From Hygrophila difformis (Eukaryota; Streptophyta; Magnoliopsida; Lamiales; Acanthaceae), in the NCBI GenBank assembly GCA_030278955.1, contig JAOANR010000013.1, positions 46,040,191 to 46,104,190 on the forward strand: DNA of 64,000 nt. Direction: 5' to 3'. This document shows positions 1 to 10,401 of this stretch, piece by piece. The stretch's first letter is position 1; the number at the start of each line of letters is the position of its first letter. Position numbers and translations under genes: made by a program. The notes beneath the pieces are model-generated. The model searched no databases, was not told where the DNA came from, and saw only the letters and a program-made list of their open reading frames with translations.

Positions 1-65
1 AAGCAATTTATTGGAGGACTTGCCTCAAATAGTGTAAACCAATCGAATCATGCACTAGGGCATCA

Positions 66-311
66 CTAATAAAATCCGGGGGATGGGGGAGGTGTTCGAT
101 ACCAAACTAATAAAATCCGGGGATGGTGGAGGTGTTTGATACCAAAAATAAAATGTCTATCACGTAACAACAAATCTGCCACGGTATTAGCTTCTCTAGG
201 AATGGCTGTAAATTTGAGGTCCCATTGCCATTGTTTGATCTCATGGATTCTGGAGACAAATGGTTCCGAGTCACCAACAATAACTGCATCCTCATTGATG
301 AAATCCGCCAT
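66..311 (-). pseudogene. LINE RNase H-domain relic
   Basis: The minus strand reads as the end of an RNase H-like domain of the kind found at the C-terminus of plant L1-type LINE polyproteins. The motif REANTVADLL matches the family's IPREANxVADxLA signature, preceded by a V-DSEPFV segment typical of the DS(x)xxV strand. Only about 50 residues are convincing; the frame then runs into a 41-bp tandem duplication and stops. There is no reverse transcriptase in view, so this is a truncated relic. The rest may lie left of the window. Confidence 0.6.
67..147. repeat. 41-bp tandem duplication
   Basis: Two adjacent copies of a unit beginning TAATAAAATCCGGG and containing GGAGGTGTTCGATACC start at 67 and 108. 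They differ at about three positions. The duplication lies at the end of the RNase H relic. Confidence 0.8.
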
Positions 312-372
312 CAGAGCTAACCATCACAGTTTGTTTTGGCCCAACCAAGAAGAGGTGGAGCCTTCCATTTGA

Positions 373-914
373 CTCGGTCCACATGCCAGGCAGGTCTGCC
401 TATCTATCTGCCTTGCCATCTCCAGAGCTGCTAAGTATTGATGTCTGAGTCTAAGAATGAGAAGATGGATATGTTCATTGCCATACAATTCCCTGCAACG
501 GGCTTTCCATAGTTAAATTCATCCCATTATACAACTTTTAGATATAGCTTATACTCGGTGGAAGGGGAGATTAAAATTTTAATATGTTCCTAGAGGACTT
601 AACAAGTTTGTGCTTGAGCTCTTACAAGATGATGTAGTTGGTTTGTGCTCGTCACAACAATATTTGGAATAAATCGGCCAATGCCGGCCTTCAGTTCCGA
701 AAATAGTTATACTTTTTATTGAATAACTTTCATTAAACTTTTTATATGAAATAAAATATAATTAAATGATTTTATTTAACATATTAAGTGCTAAACAATG
801 TACTTATTGAATACCTTGGTTAGAAAAAATAAGATAACTTCGTGGAATGGTGGGAATATTTATTCATCTAAATTTGCGTGGAAAAAAACAATAAAAATTG
901 TACAACAAAATACG
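373..914. other. AT-rich intergenic DNA
   Basis: No coding, RNA or repeat structure recognised. It is increasingly AT-rich towards the copia insertion site at 915-919. Confidence 0.5.
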
Positions 915-919
915 AATAT

Positions 920-1305
920 TGTTATAGAAATAACTATCTTTATTTATGTATGTGTACAATAAAATGGTATATGGCTTATTAGCTTGTGTTTATAGTGGAA
1001 GTATTGTAATGGAAATTGGGATTAAATGGTGAAAGAAAGGAAGTTTAAAGGTGGGATAATAAAATGGATAAAGTGTAATAATTATGGCTATGAAATGAAA
1101 CAAATATTAAGCTTGCATAAAATTTTTCTCACTTCTCAATACATTACATAGGCTATTTATAAACTTTTTTATCCTCTCACTATTTACTAACCTCATAATC
1201 AAGGCATATACATTTCAAGACTTTCACATGTCTAACCTTATGATCAAGGCATGAACATGGATGTTGAACACTAGACATTCACATGTTTTGTTTACATGCA
1301 TAATA
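920..1305 (-). repeat. copia 3' LTR
   Basis: 386 bp, plus-strand ends TGTTATAG and GCATAATA; the terminal inverted repeat TGTTAT/ATAATA is imperfect by one base. Same length as the partner at 6233-6618 and identical as far as I can compare by eye. Confidence 0.95.
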
Positions 1306-1315
1306 CTCCCCCTTG
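1306..1315 (-). other. Polypurine tract of copia element
   Basis: The minus strand reads CAAGGGGGAG directly before the 3' LTR. This is the expected place for the plus-strand DNA synthesis primer. Confidence 0.8.
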
Positions 1316-1441
1316 AATGTCGTCAATACGAAGAATATGCCTCGTTAAAACCTTACTTGGAAAAAACCCAGTGGGAAAAAATCCAAGTGAAGGAAAAAGA
1401 GTACAGTATTCTTGTATCAGATGCTCCCCCTGATTTGGACA

Positions 1442-4400
1442 TCATTTTAAATCTCGAAGCCGCCGCATTCCAATTTTCTTCACGAGCTTCTCGAATGTTG
1501 CAGTCGGCAATGCCTTGGTAAATAGATCCGCTAAATTATTTTCTGATCGAATTTGTTGCACATCGACTTCACCATTCTTTTGAAGATCATGAGTGTAGAA
1601 GAATTTTGGTGAAATATGCTTCGTTCTATCTCCTTTGATATAACCCCCTTTCAACTGGGCTACACAAGCCGAATTATCTTCAAATAAAATTGTTGGGGGC
1701 ATTTGTGGTTCAATGATTAAACCACAACTCTTCAATATATGTTGAGTCATTGACCTCAACCAAACACATTCTCGACTTGCTTCATGGATTGCTAATATTT
1801 CGGCATGATTAGAAGAAGTAGCAGTTAGAGTTTGCTTCATTGACCTCCAAGAGATAGCAGTTCCACCACACGTGAAGATATAGCCTGTTTGAGATTTGGC
1901 TTTGTGTGGGTCTGATAAATAACCTGCATCGGCATAGCCAATTAACTCATGTCGAGAGTCTTTTGGGTAAAATAACCCAAGATCAATTGTTCCTTGGAGA
2001 TAGCGAAAAACATGCTTTATGCCTTTCCAATGTCGTTGAGTAGGGCAAGAGCTGAATCTTGCGAGTAGATTAACTGCAAACGCGATATCAGGTCGCGTGC
2101 TGTTTGCAAGATACATTAACGCACCAATTGCGCTTAAATATGGGATTTCTGGGCCAAGTTGCTCTTCATTATCTTCTTTTGGCCTAAATGGATCCTTTGC
2201 AGGATCAAGTGTCCGAACGACCATTGGATTATTTAGCGGATGAGCATAATCCATTCGAAATTGCTTTAATACCTTTTGGGTATAAGCTGATTGATGAACA
2301 AATATGCCCATTTCCAAATGCTCAATTTGTAGGCCAAGGCAAAATTTCGTTTTCCCGAAATCTTTGATTTCAAACTCCTTTTTCAGATATTCGACTGCCT
2401 TTTTCAACTCTTCAGGAGTTCCAATTAGATTTAAATCGTCAACATAGACTGCGACGATCACAAATTCTGACCCATTTTTCTTTATAAATACACAAGGGCT
2501 GATCGGGTCATTTGTATAGCATTCCTTTATCAAACTTTCACTGAGGCGGTTGTACCACATTCGACCAGATTGCTTGAGCCCATACAACGATTTTTGCAAT
2601 TTGATGGAATAATTTTCTCTGGGTTTTGAGTTGCAAGACTCAGGTAATTTAAACCCTTCAGGTATTTTCATATAAATATCATTTTCCAATGAGCCATATA
2701 AATATGCAGTAACAACATCCATCAGCCTCATTTCGAGATTTTCTCGTACTGCTAGACTCATTAGATACCTGAATGTTATTCCATCCATAACTGGGGAATA
2801 TGTTTCCTCAAAATCAATTCCCGATCGTTGTGAAAAACCTTGGGCTACAAGCCTTGCCTTATATTTGGCAATTTCATTATTTTCATTTCTTTTTCTCACA
2901 AACACCCATCTGTAGCCAACAGGCTTCACATTTTTTGGTGTTTGGACAATAGGGCCGAATACTTTTCGTTTATTCAGTGAATCTAGTTCAGACTGAATCG
3001 CATCTTTCCATTTTGGCCAATCATTTCTTTTCCGACATTCTTCAACTGATCTTGGTTCAGGATCCTCGTTATTTTCCATTACATCGAGTGCAACGTTGTA
3101 TGCAAAGGCATTATCAACGTTTGTTTCTTTTCGGTTCCAACATTTCCCAGTATTGATATAATTGAAAGAAGTTTCAATAACTTCATTTTCTTCTGGGTGA
3201 ATATTTTCAGGTTCAACCTTTTCGGGGGTTGAATCAATTTCTCCTTCGGGAGTATCATCTGTGATTGATTTATCACCCATATGGATAATTTTCTTCTTTC
3301 GTGGATTTTTATCCTTGGAACCCAAAGGCCTACCACGCTTCAGGCGTGCAGTAGGTTCATTTGCACTTGGAATTTGCCTTTCTGGGACATTTATATTGGC
3401 TGGTGCATTTGCTGCATCATTTATATATGATTTTGTGACTTTAGCAGCATCATTAAAAGCATCGGGTAATTGATTTGCAATTCCCTGCAAATGCACAATT
3501 CTTTGAACTTCAAGTTCGCATTGCCTTGTACGAGGATCAAGGAAATCAAATGGACTTTGCCAAGATATTTCCTTTTTCAGTTGATCATTTCCTCCCCCTA
3601 ATATCGGGAATTGAGTTTCATCAAAATGACAGTCTGCAAATCTTGCAGTAAATAAATCACCCGTTTTTGGCTCAAGATATTTAATAATCGAGGGTGATTC
3701 ATACCCGACATATATGCCCAACCTTCTTTGAGGTCCCATTTTTGTGCGTTGTGGTGGCGCAATCGGTACATAAACCGCACACCCAAAAATTCGCAAGTGG
3801 GATATATTGGGCTCCTTTCCAAACACAATTTGTGTAGGGGAGTAGCTATGATAGCTTGTCGGCCTTATTTTCACAAGTGCGGCTGCATGCAATATAGCAT
3901 GTCCCCAAGCAGAAACAGGGAGTTTTGATTTCATTAACAAGGGTCTTGCAATTAATTGCAATCGCTTAATAAATGATTCTGCCAGACCATTTTGCGTGTG
4001 CACATGAGGCACAAGATGTTCAACAGTAATTCCAATCGACATGCAGAAATCATCAAATGCATGTGATGTATATTCTCCAGCATTATCAAGGCGTATTTTC
4101 TTTATCGGATGATCTGGAAACTGTGCTCGCAATTTTATAATTTGTGCAAGTAATCTTGCGAATGCCAAATTGCGAGTTGATAATAAACAAACGTGTGACC
4201 AGCGTGATGACGCATCAATTAATACCATAAGGTACTTGAAAGGTCCACACGGTGGATCAATAGGTCCACATATATCGCCTTGAATTCTTTCTAGGAATGT
4301 AGGGGATTCAATTCCCACTTTTACTGGAGATGGTCTGGTTATCAATTTCCCTTGTGAACAGGCTGCACAATTGAACTCATTTGGGTTCAATATCATTTGC

Positions 4401-4945
4401 CTTTTCAATGTATGGCCATTTGAATTTTCAATAATTCGCCTCAGCATTATACTGCCAGGATGCCCAAGTCTATCGTGCCAGGTAATAAATTCACTAGTAG
4501 CTTTCAAGCCTACTAGGTTATGTATTTCTGCGGCACATATTTTTGTATAGTATAAGCCAGAGGAGTAACATGGCAATTTTTCATTCACAAATTTTTTTTT
4601 TTTTTTGCCATTTTCAATTCGAGTTATCAAAAGATACTCGTGATCTGCCTCTTTTGAAGTTTCAATGTGATATCCATTTTTTCGAATATCATTGAAGCTC
4701 AGTAAATTTCTTCGAGCTTTGCGTGAGAACAAGGCATTTTCAATTGCCATTTTTGTCCCTTCAGGGAGAAATATAACAGCTCTACCGGAGCCTTCAATGC
4801 ATTTTGCATTACCGCTTATAGTTTTCACTGCGGTCTTTTCCAATTTTAAATTGGAGAAATAGCTTTTGCTTTTCAAAATGCTATGCGTTGTTGCACTGTC
4901 AATGAGGCAGATATCGTCTCCGACTTTTGAATTTCCAACATCCAT
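1442..4945 (-). CDS. pol: copia pol polyprotein (PR-IN-RT-RH)
   Basis: An open frame of 1167 residues with the Ty1/copia domain order. The aspartic protease motif is IDSATTHS, with the catalytic Asp at residue 16. The GAG-pre-integrase zinc finger (HDRLGH ... CAACSQGK) lies near residues 157-200. The integrase core has Asp224, Asp287 and Glu323, a DD(35)E spacing. The RVT_2 reverse transcriptase begins near residue 690 and has YVDD at 834-837. A copia-type RNase H near residues 1010-1140 shows GYADAGY, EDNSACV and TKHIS. No stop or frameshift interrupts it. It starts at the first Met before the protease, in a different frame from gag and 172 nt downstream of it. Lysine codons form a long homopolymer near 4591-4607 without breaking the frame. 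The product would process, reverse transcribe and integrate the element. Confidence 0.95.
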   Translation of the reverse strand: MDVGNSKVGDDICLIDSATTHSILKSKSYFSNLKLEKTAVKTISGNAKCIEGSGRAVIFLPEGTKMAIENALFSRKARRNLLSFNDIRKNGYHIETSKEADHEYLLITRIENGKKKKKFVNEKLPCYSSGLYYTKICAAEIHNLVGLKATSEFITWHDRLGHPGSIMLRRIIENSNGHTLKRQMILNPNEFNCAACSQGKLITRPSPVKVGIESPTFLERIQGDICGPIDPPCGPFKYLMVLIDASSRWSHVCLLSTRNLAFARLLAQIIKLRAQFPDHPIKKIRLDNAGEYTSHAFDDFCMSIGITVEHLVPHVHTQNGLAESFIKRLQLIARPLLMKSKLPVSAWGHAILHAAALVKIRPTSYHSYSPTQIVFGKEPNISHLRIFGCAVYVPIAPPQRTKMGPQRRLGIYVGYESPSIIKYLEPKTGDLFTARFADCHFDETQFPILGGGNDQLKKEISWQSPFDFLDPRTRQCELEVQRIVHLQGIANQLPDAFNDAAKVTKSYINDAANAPANINVPERQIPSANEPTARLKRGRPLGSKDKNPRKKKIIHMGDKSITDDTPEGEIDSTPEKVEPENIHPEENEVIETSFNYINTGKCWNRKETNVDNAFAYNVALDVMENNEDPEPRSVEECRKRNDWPKWKDAIQSELDSLNKRKVFGPIVQTPKNVKPVGYRWVFVRKRNENNEIAKYKARLVAQGFSQRSGIDFEETYSPVMDGITFRYLMSLAVRENLEMRLMDVVTAYLYGSLENDIYMKIPEGFKLPESCNSKPRENYSIKLQKSLYGLKQSGRMWYNRLSESLIKECYTNDPISPCVFIKKNGSEFVIVAVYVDDLNLIGTPEELKKAVEYLKKEFEIKDFGKTKFCLGLQIEHLEMGIFVHQSAYTQKVLKQFRMDYAHPLNNPMVVRTLDPAKDPFRPKEDNEEQLGPEIPYLSAIGALMYLANSTRPDIAFAVNLLARFSSCPTQRHWKGIKHVFRYLQGTIDLGLFYPKDSRHELIGYADAGYLSDPHKAKSQTGYIFTCGGTAISWRSMKQTLTATSSNHAEILAIHEASRECVWLRSMTQHILKSCGLIIEPQMPPTILFEDNSACVAQLKGGYIKGDRTKHISPKFFYTHDLQKNGEVDVQQIRSENNLADLFTKALPTATFEKLVKKIGMRRLRDLK

Positions 4946-5117
4946 TTCTTTACAAGAATATAAGAATGTTATTAAACATCAGCAATATAAATATTATTAA
5001 TGCAAAAGCATATTTATATTATACATGGATAATAAAAGGGAAGTACAAGATATCATTATTTATATTAAACAGGAATTATAAAAGACAAGTAAAATATATA
5101 TATAGCTATATAATATA
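4946..5117 (-). other. AT-rich gag-pol spacer
   Basis: 172 nt of very AT-rich sequence separate the gag stop from the pol start, which lie in different frames. On the minus strand a pyrimidine-rich run ending TTGTAAAG precedes the pol ATG, and GT dinucleotides occur at the gag end, so it could be a retained intron. The simplest donor I tried does not join the frames in phase. See findings. Confidence 0.6.
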
Positions 5118-6155
5118 TTATTTAGTAACAGTATCTGGCTCAACAAAATCATCAGCTTCCAGGTGCGTGATATTATCATTTAATATATCATCATAAGTAT
5201 CATCGTGGGCATTATGGTGTGCTTCAACACCTGATATTTCTTTTCGTTTCGAGGCCTGATACAGTTCAGCTAAGTGTTTAGCTGTGTGGCATGTTTGAGC
5301 CATATGGCCTTTAATTCCACAACGATCACAAATTTCATCATTTTGTTTATGCTTTTTTGCATAATTTCTTTGTTGTGGTTTGTAAGGCCTTCTGGTATCA
5401 TATCTGCGATTTTGCTCAAATCGAGGCTTATTTCGATAATTATTTTGACGAGATGATTCACCTCTGCCTCGATTGTGATACCAATTTTGGCCACGATCAT
5501 CATTTTGATTTTTAAAGTGCCCACGATCACGCACATATTTCGATGATTGAGCCGCGTTCACCTCAGGGAACGGTTTTGCACCTGCGGGCCTAGATTCATG
5601 ATTTCTCAACAACAATAGGCTGTTTTGTTCAGCCAATAATAAGCAGGTGATAAGATCAGAATATCTCTGAAAACCTTTTTGACGGTATGTCTCACTCAAT
5701 ACTGAGTTTTTAGCATGAAACGTAGAATACGTTTTTTCAAGCATTTCTGCTTCAGATATCTTTTGCCCACATAATTGCAATTGGGCCGTAATTTTGAACA
5801 CAGCGGAATTATATTCCCGGACTGTTTTAAAATCCTGAAGTCTCAGGTTTGTCCAGTCATCAAGGGCTTTTGGAAGCACCGTCTTTTTAAGATTATCATA
5901 TCTTTCTTTCAGCTTTTCCCACAATGCCAGTGGGGATTCCACAGTCACGTACTCCATTTTAAGTGCCTCTTCGATATGATGGCACAAGAAAATCATGGCT
6001 TTTGCCTGATTTTGATGGCTGGGATTTTTGCCTTCAGCAATAGTATCTTCCAGACCCATTGAAGTAAGATGCATTTTTACATCTCGGGCCCAGGACATAT
6101 AATTGCTTCCTTCAACGGTTAAGGGAGCAAATTCCTGCTTTGCAAGGTTAGCCAT
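5118..6155 (-). CDS. gag: copia gag (nucleocapsid/capsid)
   Basis: 345 residues. The N-terminus (MANLAKQEFAPLTVEGSNYM) matches the start of plant copia Gag, with the LxGxNYxxW motif, followed by the UBN2/Retrotran_gag-type helical region (LWEKLKERYDNLKK). The C-terminal part is basic, rich in Arg, Asn and Gln (about residues 210-270). A CCHC zinc knuckle follows, with Cys276, Cys279, His284 and Cys289, as expected for RNA packaging. The frame ends in its own TAA rather than continuing into pol. Intact. Confidence 0.92.
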   Translation of the reverse strand: MANLAKQEFAPLTVEGSNYMSWARDVKMHLTSMGLEDTIAEGKNPSHQNQAKAMIFLCHHIEEALKMEYVTVESPLALWEKLKERYDNLKKTVLPKALDDWTNLRLQDFKTVREYNSAVFKITAQLQLCGQKISEAEMLEKTYSTFHAKNSVLSETYRQKGFQRYSDLITCLLLAEQNSLLLLRNHESRPAGAKPFPEVNAAQSSKYVRDRGHFKNQNDDRGQNWYHNRGRGESSRQNNYRNKPRFEQNRRYDTRRPYKPQQRNYAKKHKQNDEICDRCGIKGHMAQTCHTAKHLAELYQASKRKEISGVEAHHNAHDDTYDDILNDNITHLEADDFVEPDTVTK

Positions 6156-6232
6156 AATCTTATTGAAAATTTAGAAATAAGATATTATACCTCAAATGAT
6201 AATCTGGACAGAGTCTCCTCGTGCTGATAACG

Positions 6233-6618
6233 TGTTATAGAAATAACTATCTTTATTTATGTATGTGTACAATAAAATGGTATATGGCTTATTAGCTTGT
6301 GTTTATAGTGGAAGTATTGTAATGGAAATTGGGATTAAATGGTGAAAGAAAGGAAGTTTAAAGGTGGGATAATAAAATGGATAAAGTGTAATAATTATGG
6401 CTATGAAATGAAACAAATATTAAGCTTGCATAAAATTTTTCTCACTTCTCAATACATTACATAGGCTATTTATAAACTTTTTTATCCTCTCACTATTTAC
6501 TAACCTCATAATCAAGGCATATACATTTCAAGACTTTCACATGTCTAACCTTATGATCAAGGCATGAACATGGATGTTGAACACTAGACATTCACATGTT
6601 TTGTTTACATGCATAATA
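6233..6618 (-). repeat. copia 5' LTR
   Basis: Partner of 920-1305, carrying the promoter for element transcription on the minus strand. The target duplication AATAT follows at 6619-6623. Confidence 0.95.
6464..6474 (-). promoter_or_regulatory. TATA box in copia 5' LTR
   Basis: The minus strand reads TATAAATAGCC within the 5' LTR, a good plant TATA box. It would start transcription about 30 nt further into the LTR, upstream of gag. Confidence 0.6.
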
Positions 6619-6623
6619 AATAT

Positions 6624-7497
6624 AAATTACTCTGTAAAAAGCAAAAAAAGTGAAACATTGGCATGGAAAGCCAGGAAAGGTCAATTGCACTGGCCCCAAT
6701 ATCTAATCTAAGCCCTATGGTCCATACTGATCAACCACTTTACCAAATTAAGAAGAAATCAGAGCAATTGGGTTGGGAAATGAGTTTGAAGTAATGATAT
6801 TATGCATAAAGGTGGTTTTTTTTTTAAAAAAAATTATTTTATTTTTATTTTTGTTTCTGAGAACATCTATAATTATTGGTTATCACAAGCCTAATTTAGC
6901 CAAATTCATCAAATTTCGTTACTTGATAAATTGAGAACATCATATTATATGGCCGGGAACCAATTACTTGACTGCAATAATGTTGACAGGCAAGAATAAT
7001 GTCCATTTGAAGCTTGCAACACCATGCTTTCAGCTTTCTTCAAGCATTTGGTCCACCATTGAGTACATAAATAAAAGCAGCCATCTTGTGACTGCCCTTT
7101 TGTTGACCCCACCTTGTCTTCTCACCACTCCTCACTATTCAACAATCCTCCTTAATCTTCTCATTAACCCCACAAATCACTGCCCAAAAGCTTCCATAAA
7201 AATCATCAATCATCAATTGTTTCAAAGTTAGGTCTAGGACAAATAAATTAATCAAGTGGGAACTCTTTCCATGACATGATACTAGTAATCGCAGGTCACG
7301 CAAATCACATGAAATGAATTCTACAATTACCAGAATCTAACATCTTCCAAACATCATATCTAAAAAATTCTAAACAAAACATCCAAAGAAGAATAATAAA
7401 TAGAGACATTCATTAGTCATTACCTCTTCCCAATCACATTCAAAGCTTCTCCTTCTCCTGCTTTAAATTTCTTTGCCCAATCCCTTCTTTGCTCGCT
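6624..7497. other. Intergenic and upstream region of protease gene
   Basis: No coding or repeat structure identified. It separates the copia insertion from the promoter of the aspartic protease gene, so the retroelement sits about 0.9 kb upstream of that gene. Confidence 0.5.
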
Positions 7498-7507
7498 CTA
7501 TAAATAC
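7498..7507 (+). promoter_or_regulatory. TATA box of aspartic protease gene
   Basis: CTATAAATAC lies 62-72 nt before the first ATG, at the right distance for a short leader rich in C and T. Confidence 0.7.
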
Positions 7508-7569
7508 ACCACTGCACGTATCCTGTCGTCACTTCCATTTTCTCCATCTTCTTCTTCACTCCGCAATTA

Positions 7570-9009
7570 ATGGAGAAAATGGAGTTCACTCTACTTGTTG
7601 CAATTTTTGCAGTTTTGGCTTCTTCTGCAATGTCAAGAAGTATGCTATCAAAAACCAGTGTTCTTGATGTTTCCTCTGCTGTTTCAAAAACCCAAGATAT
7701 GTTCTTGTTCAATTCGCAAAATGTGTTGCCGGAAAAGCACCAACTGCACCCCGCCACCCTCACTTTTAAGCTGCATTCTCGAGTCTCCGTTCACGGAGCT
7801 CCGGAGGGGGACTACAAAACCCTCACTTTGGATCGACTAGCTCGCGACTCAGCTAGGGTGAAATCGATCCAGACTAGGGTAGATCTGGCAAATTTTGAGT
7901 TAAATGCAGTAGATCTGATGCCTATGGAAGCTGAATTGGACGAGGAAAAGCTGAAAAGTCCGGTGATTTCCGGCACCAGTCAAGGAAGCGGCGAGTACTT
8001 CTGCAGAGTCGGCGTCGGGAATCCCCCGACCCAAGCGTACATGGTGCTGGACACCGGGAGCGACATCAACTGGCTGCAATGCGCGCCCTGTGCGGACTGC
8101 TACCAGCAATCCGACCCGATTTTCAACCCGGCACTTTCTTCTTCGTTCAATCCGCTCACCTGCGAAACTCGCCAATGCCGATCGCTGGACGTTTCTGAAT
8201 GCCGAAATAATTCTTGTCTTTACCAGGTTTCGTACGGCGACGGCTCCTTCACGGTTGGGGATTTCGCGACGGAAACGGTTACGTTCAGCGATTCGGCGGC
8301 GGTTCACAACGTGGCCATCGGGTGCGGCCACAACAACGAAGGATTATTCGTCGCGGCCTCCGGGTTAATCGGTTTAGGCGGCGGCGAACTGTCGTTTCCC
8401 TCTCAAATCAACGCCACCTCATTCTCCTACTGCCTCGTGGATCGCGACTCTGAGTCGGCGTCCACCCTTGATTTCAACTTGCCTTCGCCGCCTCAAGCGG
8501 TAACCGCTCCTTTAATCCGGAACTCGAAGCTCGACACGTTTTACTACGTCGATTTGGCTGGAATCAGCGTCGGCGGCCAGCGGATCTCCATTCCGGCGTC
8601 CACTTTCCAGTTGAGCGAAAGCGGCGACGGCGGAGTGATAGTGGATTCAGGGACCGCCGTGACGAGGCTGCAGACGGAGGCGTACAATTCGATGCGCGAC
8701 GCGTTCAGGAAGGGGACGGTGAGCTTGCGGCGGAGCGACGGCGTGGCGCTGTTCGATACCTGCTACGATTTGAGCTCAATGAAGAGCGTGGAGGTTCCGA
8801 CAGTGGCGTTTCACTTCTCGAACGGGAATGAGCTCCGTTTTCCGGCGAAGAATTACATGATTCCTGTAGATTCGTCGGGGACGTTCTGTTTTGCGTTCGC
8901 ACCGACGTCGTCGTCGCCGGGGATAATTGGGAATGTTCAACAGCAGGGGACACGTGTCAGCTTCGATATTGTAAATTCAGTTATTGGGTTCTCACCCAAT
9001 AGTTGTTGA
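7570..9009 (+). CDS. ASPG1: Pepsin-like aspartic protease, ASPG1-like
   Basis: An uninterrupted 479-residue, intronless frame with an N-terminal signal peptide (hydrophobic FTLLVAIFAVLASSA), a prodomain (about residues 25-135) and a plant A1-family protease. The two catalytic motifs are DTGSD at Asp161 and DSGTA at Asp359. A nepenthesin-type cysteine-rich insert (CAPCADCYQQSDPIFNP) follows the first. The segments YGDGSFTVGDFATETVTF, FSYCLVDRDS and GNVQQQGTR match Arabidopsis ASPG1 (Aspartic Protease in Guard Cell 1), a secretory-pathway protease linked to abscisic-acid and drought responses. Length is close to the family's roughly 500 residues. The ATG at 7570 is used; one at 7579 is in frame and nearly equivalent. 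The coding region is markedly more GC-rich than its surroundings, as expected for a maintained gene. Orthology is inferred from motif similarity; function here is untested. Confidence 0.93.
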   Translation: MEKMEFTLLVAIFAVLASSAMSRSMLSKTSVLDVSSAVSKTQDMFLFNSQNVLPEKHQLHPATLTFKLHSRVSVHGAPEGDYKTLTLDRLARDSARVKSIQTRVDLANFELNAVDLMPMEAELDEEKLKSPVISGTSQGSGEYFCRVGVGNPPTQAYMVLDTGSDINWLQCAPCADCYQQSDPIFNPALSSSFNPLTCETRQCRSLDVSECRNNSCLYQVSYGDGSFTVGDFATETVTFSDSAAVHNVAIGCGHNNEGLFVAASGLIGLGGGELSFPSQINATSFSYCLVDRDSESASTLDFNLPSPPQAVTAPLIRNSKLDTFYYVDLAGISVGGQRISIPASTFQLSESGDGGVIVDSGTAVTRLQTEAYNSMRDAFRKGTVSLRRSDGVALFDTCYDLSSMKSVEVPTVAFHFSNGNELRFPAKNYMIPVDSSGTFCFAFAPTSSSPGIIGNVQQQGTRVSFDIVNSVIGFSPNSC

Positions 9010-9485
9010 ATTTAATTTAATTTCATTTTCGTTTTTTCTGGACTGGGGAATGGGGATGGATTAAGATTTGATTTTTCTTTTTCTTTTATGCCCTTTTTTT
9101 TTGTTTGGTGGAGGAAGTACTTTTGTGTGTGGGCCTGGACTTGAATTATTTAATTGGTCCTCACGCTGATCATATGTAATTAATGTACTTGATGTACTGT
9201 ATATCAGTCTCATTAGCCTTTCTGGGATGGGCTAAGTTCACATTCTTTGAGGCTCCAGATTTTAAAAGTTTTGCCCAATTACGAACTTTGGAAACCTTAA
9301 GCCCAATTTGTAAAAGCCGAGAATACAGTTATTTCCTTAGCCCACAGGTTAACCCGAATCATGAATCCAAGACAATGTTGTACCAAGCCACCAATGGCTA
9401 ACCAATCCCATAACCAAAGGTTCACGAGACAACCTTTCTATTGTATCCAAAATTTTTAAAGAAGCTTCTTTTGTTGAACAAAATA
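9010..9485. other. 3' flank of protease gene
   Basis: Contains the 3' untranslated region (T-rich, up to about 9200) and then unassigned DNA. No gene seen. Confidence 0.5.
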
Positions 9486-9714
9486 TATCCACCAATGCCC
9501 AAACATATTTTATACCATGTTGATGTCCCATCTCCCATGCCTACATACCGAATCCCAGTTCCCTCTTATCATGAGGTTTTGAGATAGTCTTCCAACCTTG
9601 TAAGTGTTAATGCTTCGACATTGAATATCTTTCCAAATAAAACTAGGCACAATTCTATAAAAAAATAATGTCTCATGTCCATGCAAGTTTATACTCGATC
9701 CATATTGCAACAGC

Positions 9715-9977
9715 CAGTGGCGGATTCAGAAAAAAATTTAAGTGGTGTCCAAAAAATAGTATAAGCTATATTTAAATTTAGGGATAGTAATTACAACACA
9801 AACATATCGAAGAAAACTTGGTTGAATTGAATGATTGTGGTGTCACTGTAAAAATTAAGTGGTGTCACCAAGCCTAATTTAGTTAAATGTAAAAAAAAAA
9901 TCCACCTTGAAATAACAATTTCATTAATTTAAGTGATGTCATGTACCAGTACTGGTTATAACGTAGATCCGTCGCTG
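9715..9977. mobile_element. hAT-type MITE, 263 bp
   Basis: Terminal inverted repeats CAGTGGCGGATTC and GATCCGTCGCTG, flanked by a perfect 8-bp target duplication GCAACAGC (9707-9714 and 9978-9985). The related segment at about 13297 (GGCAACAGCCACACAG) is the uninserted site. An 8-bp duplication and this end sequence fit the hAT superfamily. No coding capacity. Confidence 0.9.
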
Positions 9978-10401
9978 GCAACAGCCACACAGTTTCACCG
10001 TTTGTATGATGTGGGATGCCCTTGTATTAACTATACATCTTTATTAAAAATCTAAGAAATATATATTGGAGAAAAATTAGAGCCAGTGTGGAAAATCAAA
10101 TTCCTATTAGTAGATTACATATTGAATACGAGTATTTATTAATTTTATTGTAGGAAAAATAAAATAAAAGGGTAATCACATGGAGAAGACTCAAAATACT
10201 TTTTATTTATGATTAAACTGTCTTCCACTAATTCATAAAAAAAAATGTACCATTTATACGTGAATAAAATAAATCTTAATAACTTAACCAATTCCTAACA
10301 TCTGCATAAAATCCGATTTCCTAACAAACCAAATATTTGACTCTTCAATTATTCGTATACAACATTAATCCCACCATTTGTAAAAATTAGATATATTTTT
10401 A

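Larger units (their letters stand above)
920..6618 (-). mobile_element. Complete Ty1/copia retrotransposon
   Basis: A 5.7-kb element bounded by two 386-bp direct LTRs (920-1305 and 6233-6618) in which I see no difference. The target duplication AATAT abuts both ends (915-919 and 6619-6623). The element is on the minus strand, so the right LTR is the 5' LTR. The polypurine tract CAAGGGGGAG (minus) abuts the 3' LTR at 1306-1315. Downstream of the 5' LTR the minus strand reads CGTTATCAGCACGAGG; only TATCAG matches the usual initiator-Met primer site, so the primer is uncertain. Gag and pol are both open. Identical LTRs, a perfect target duplication and intact frames indicate a very recent, possibly still mobile, copy. 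Confidence 0.95.
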
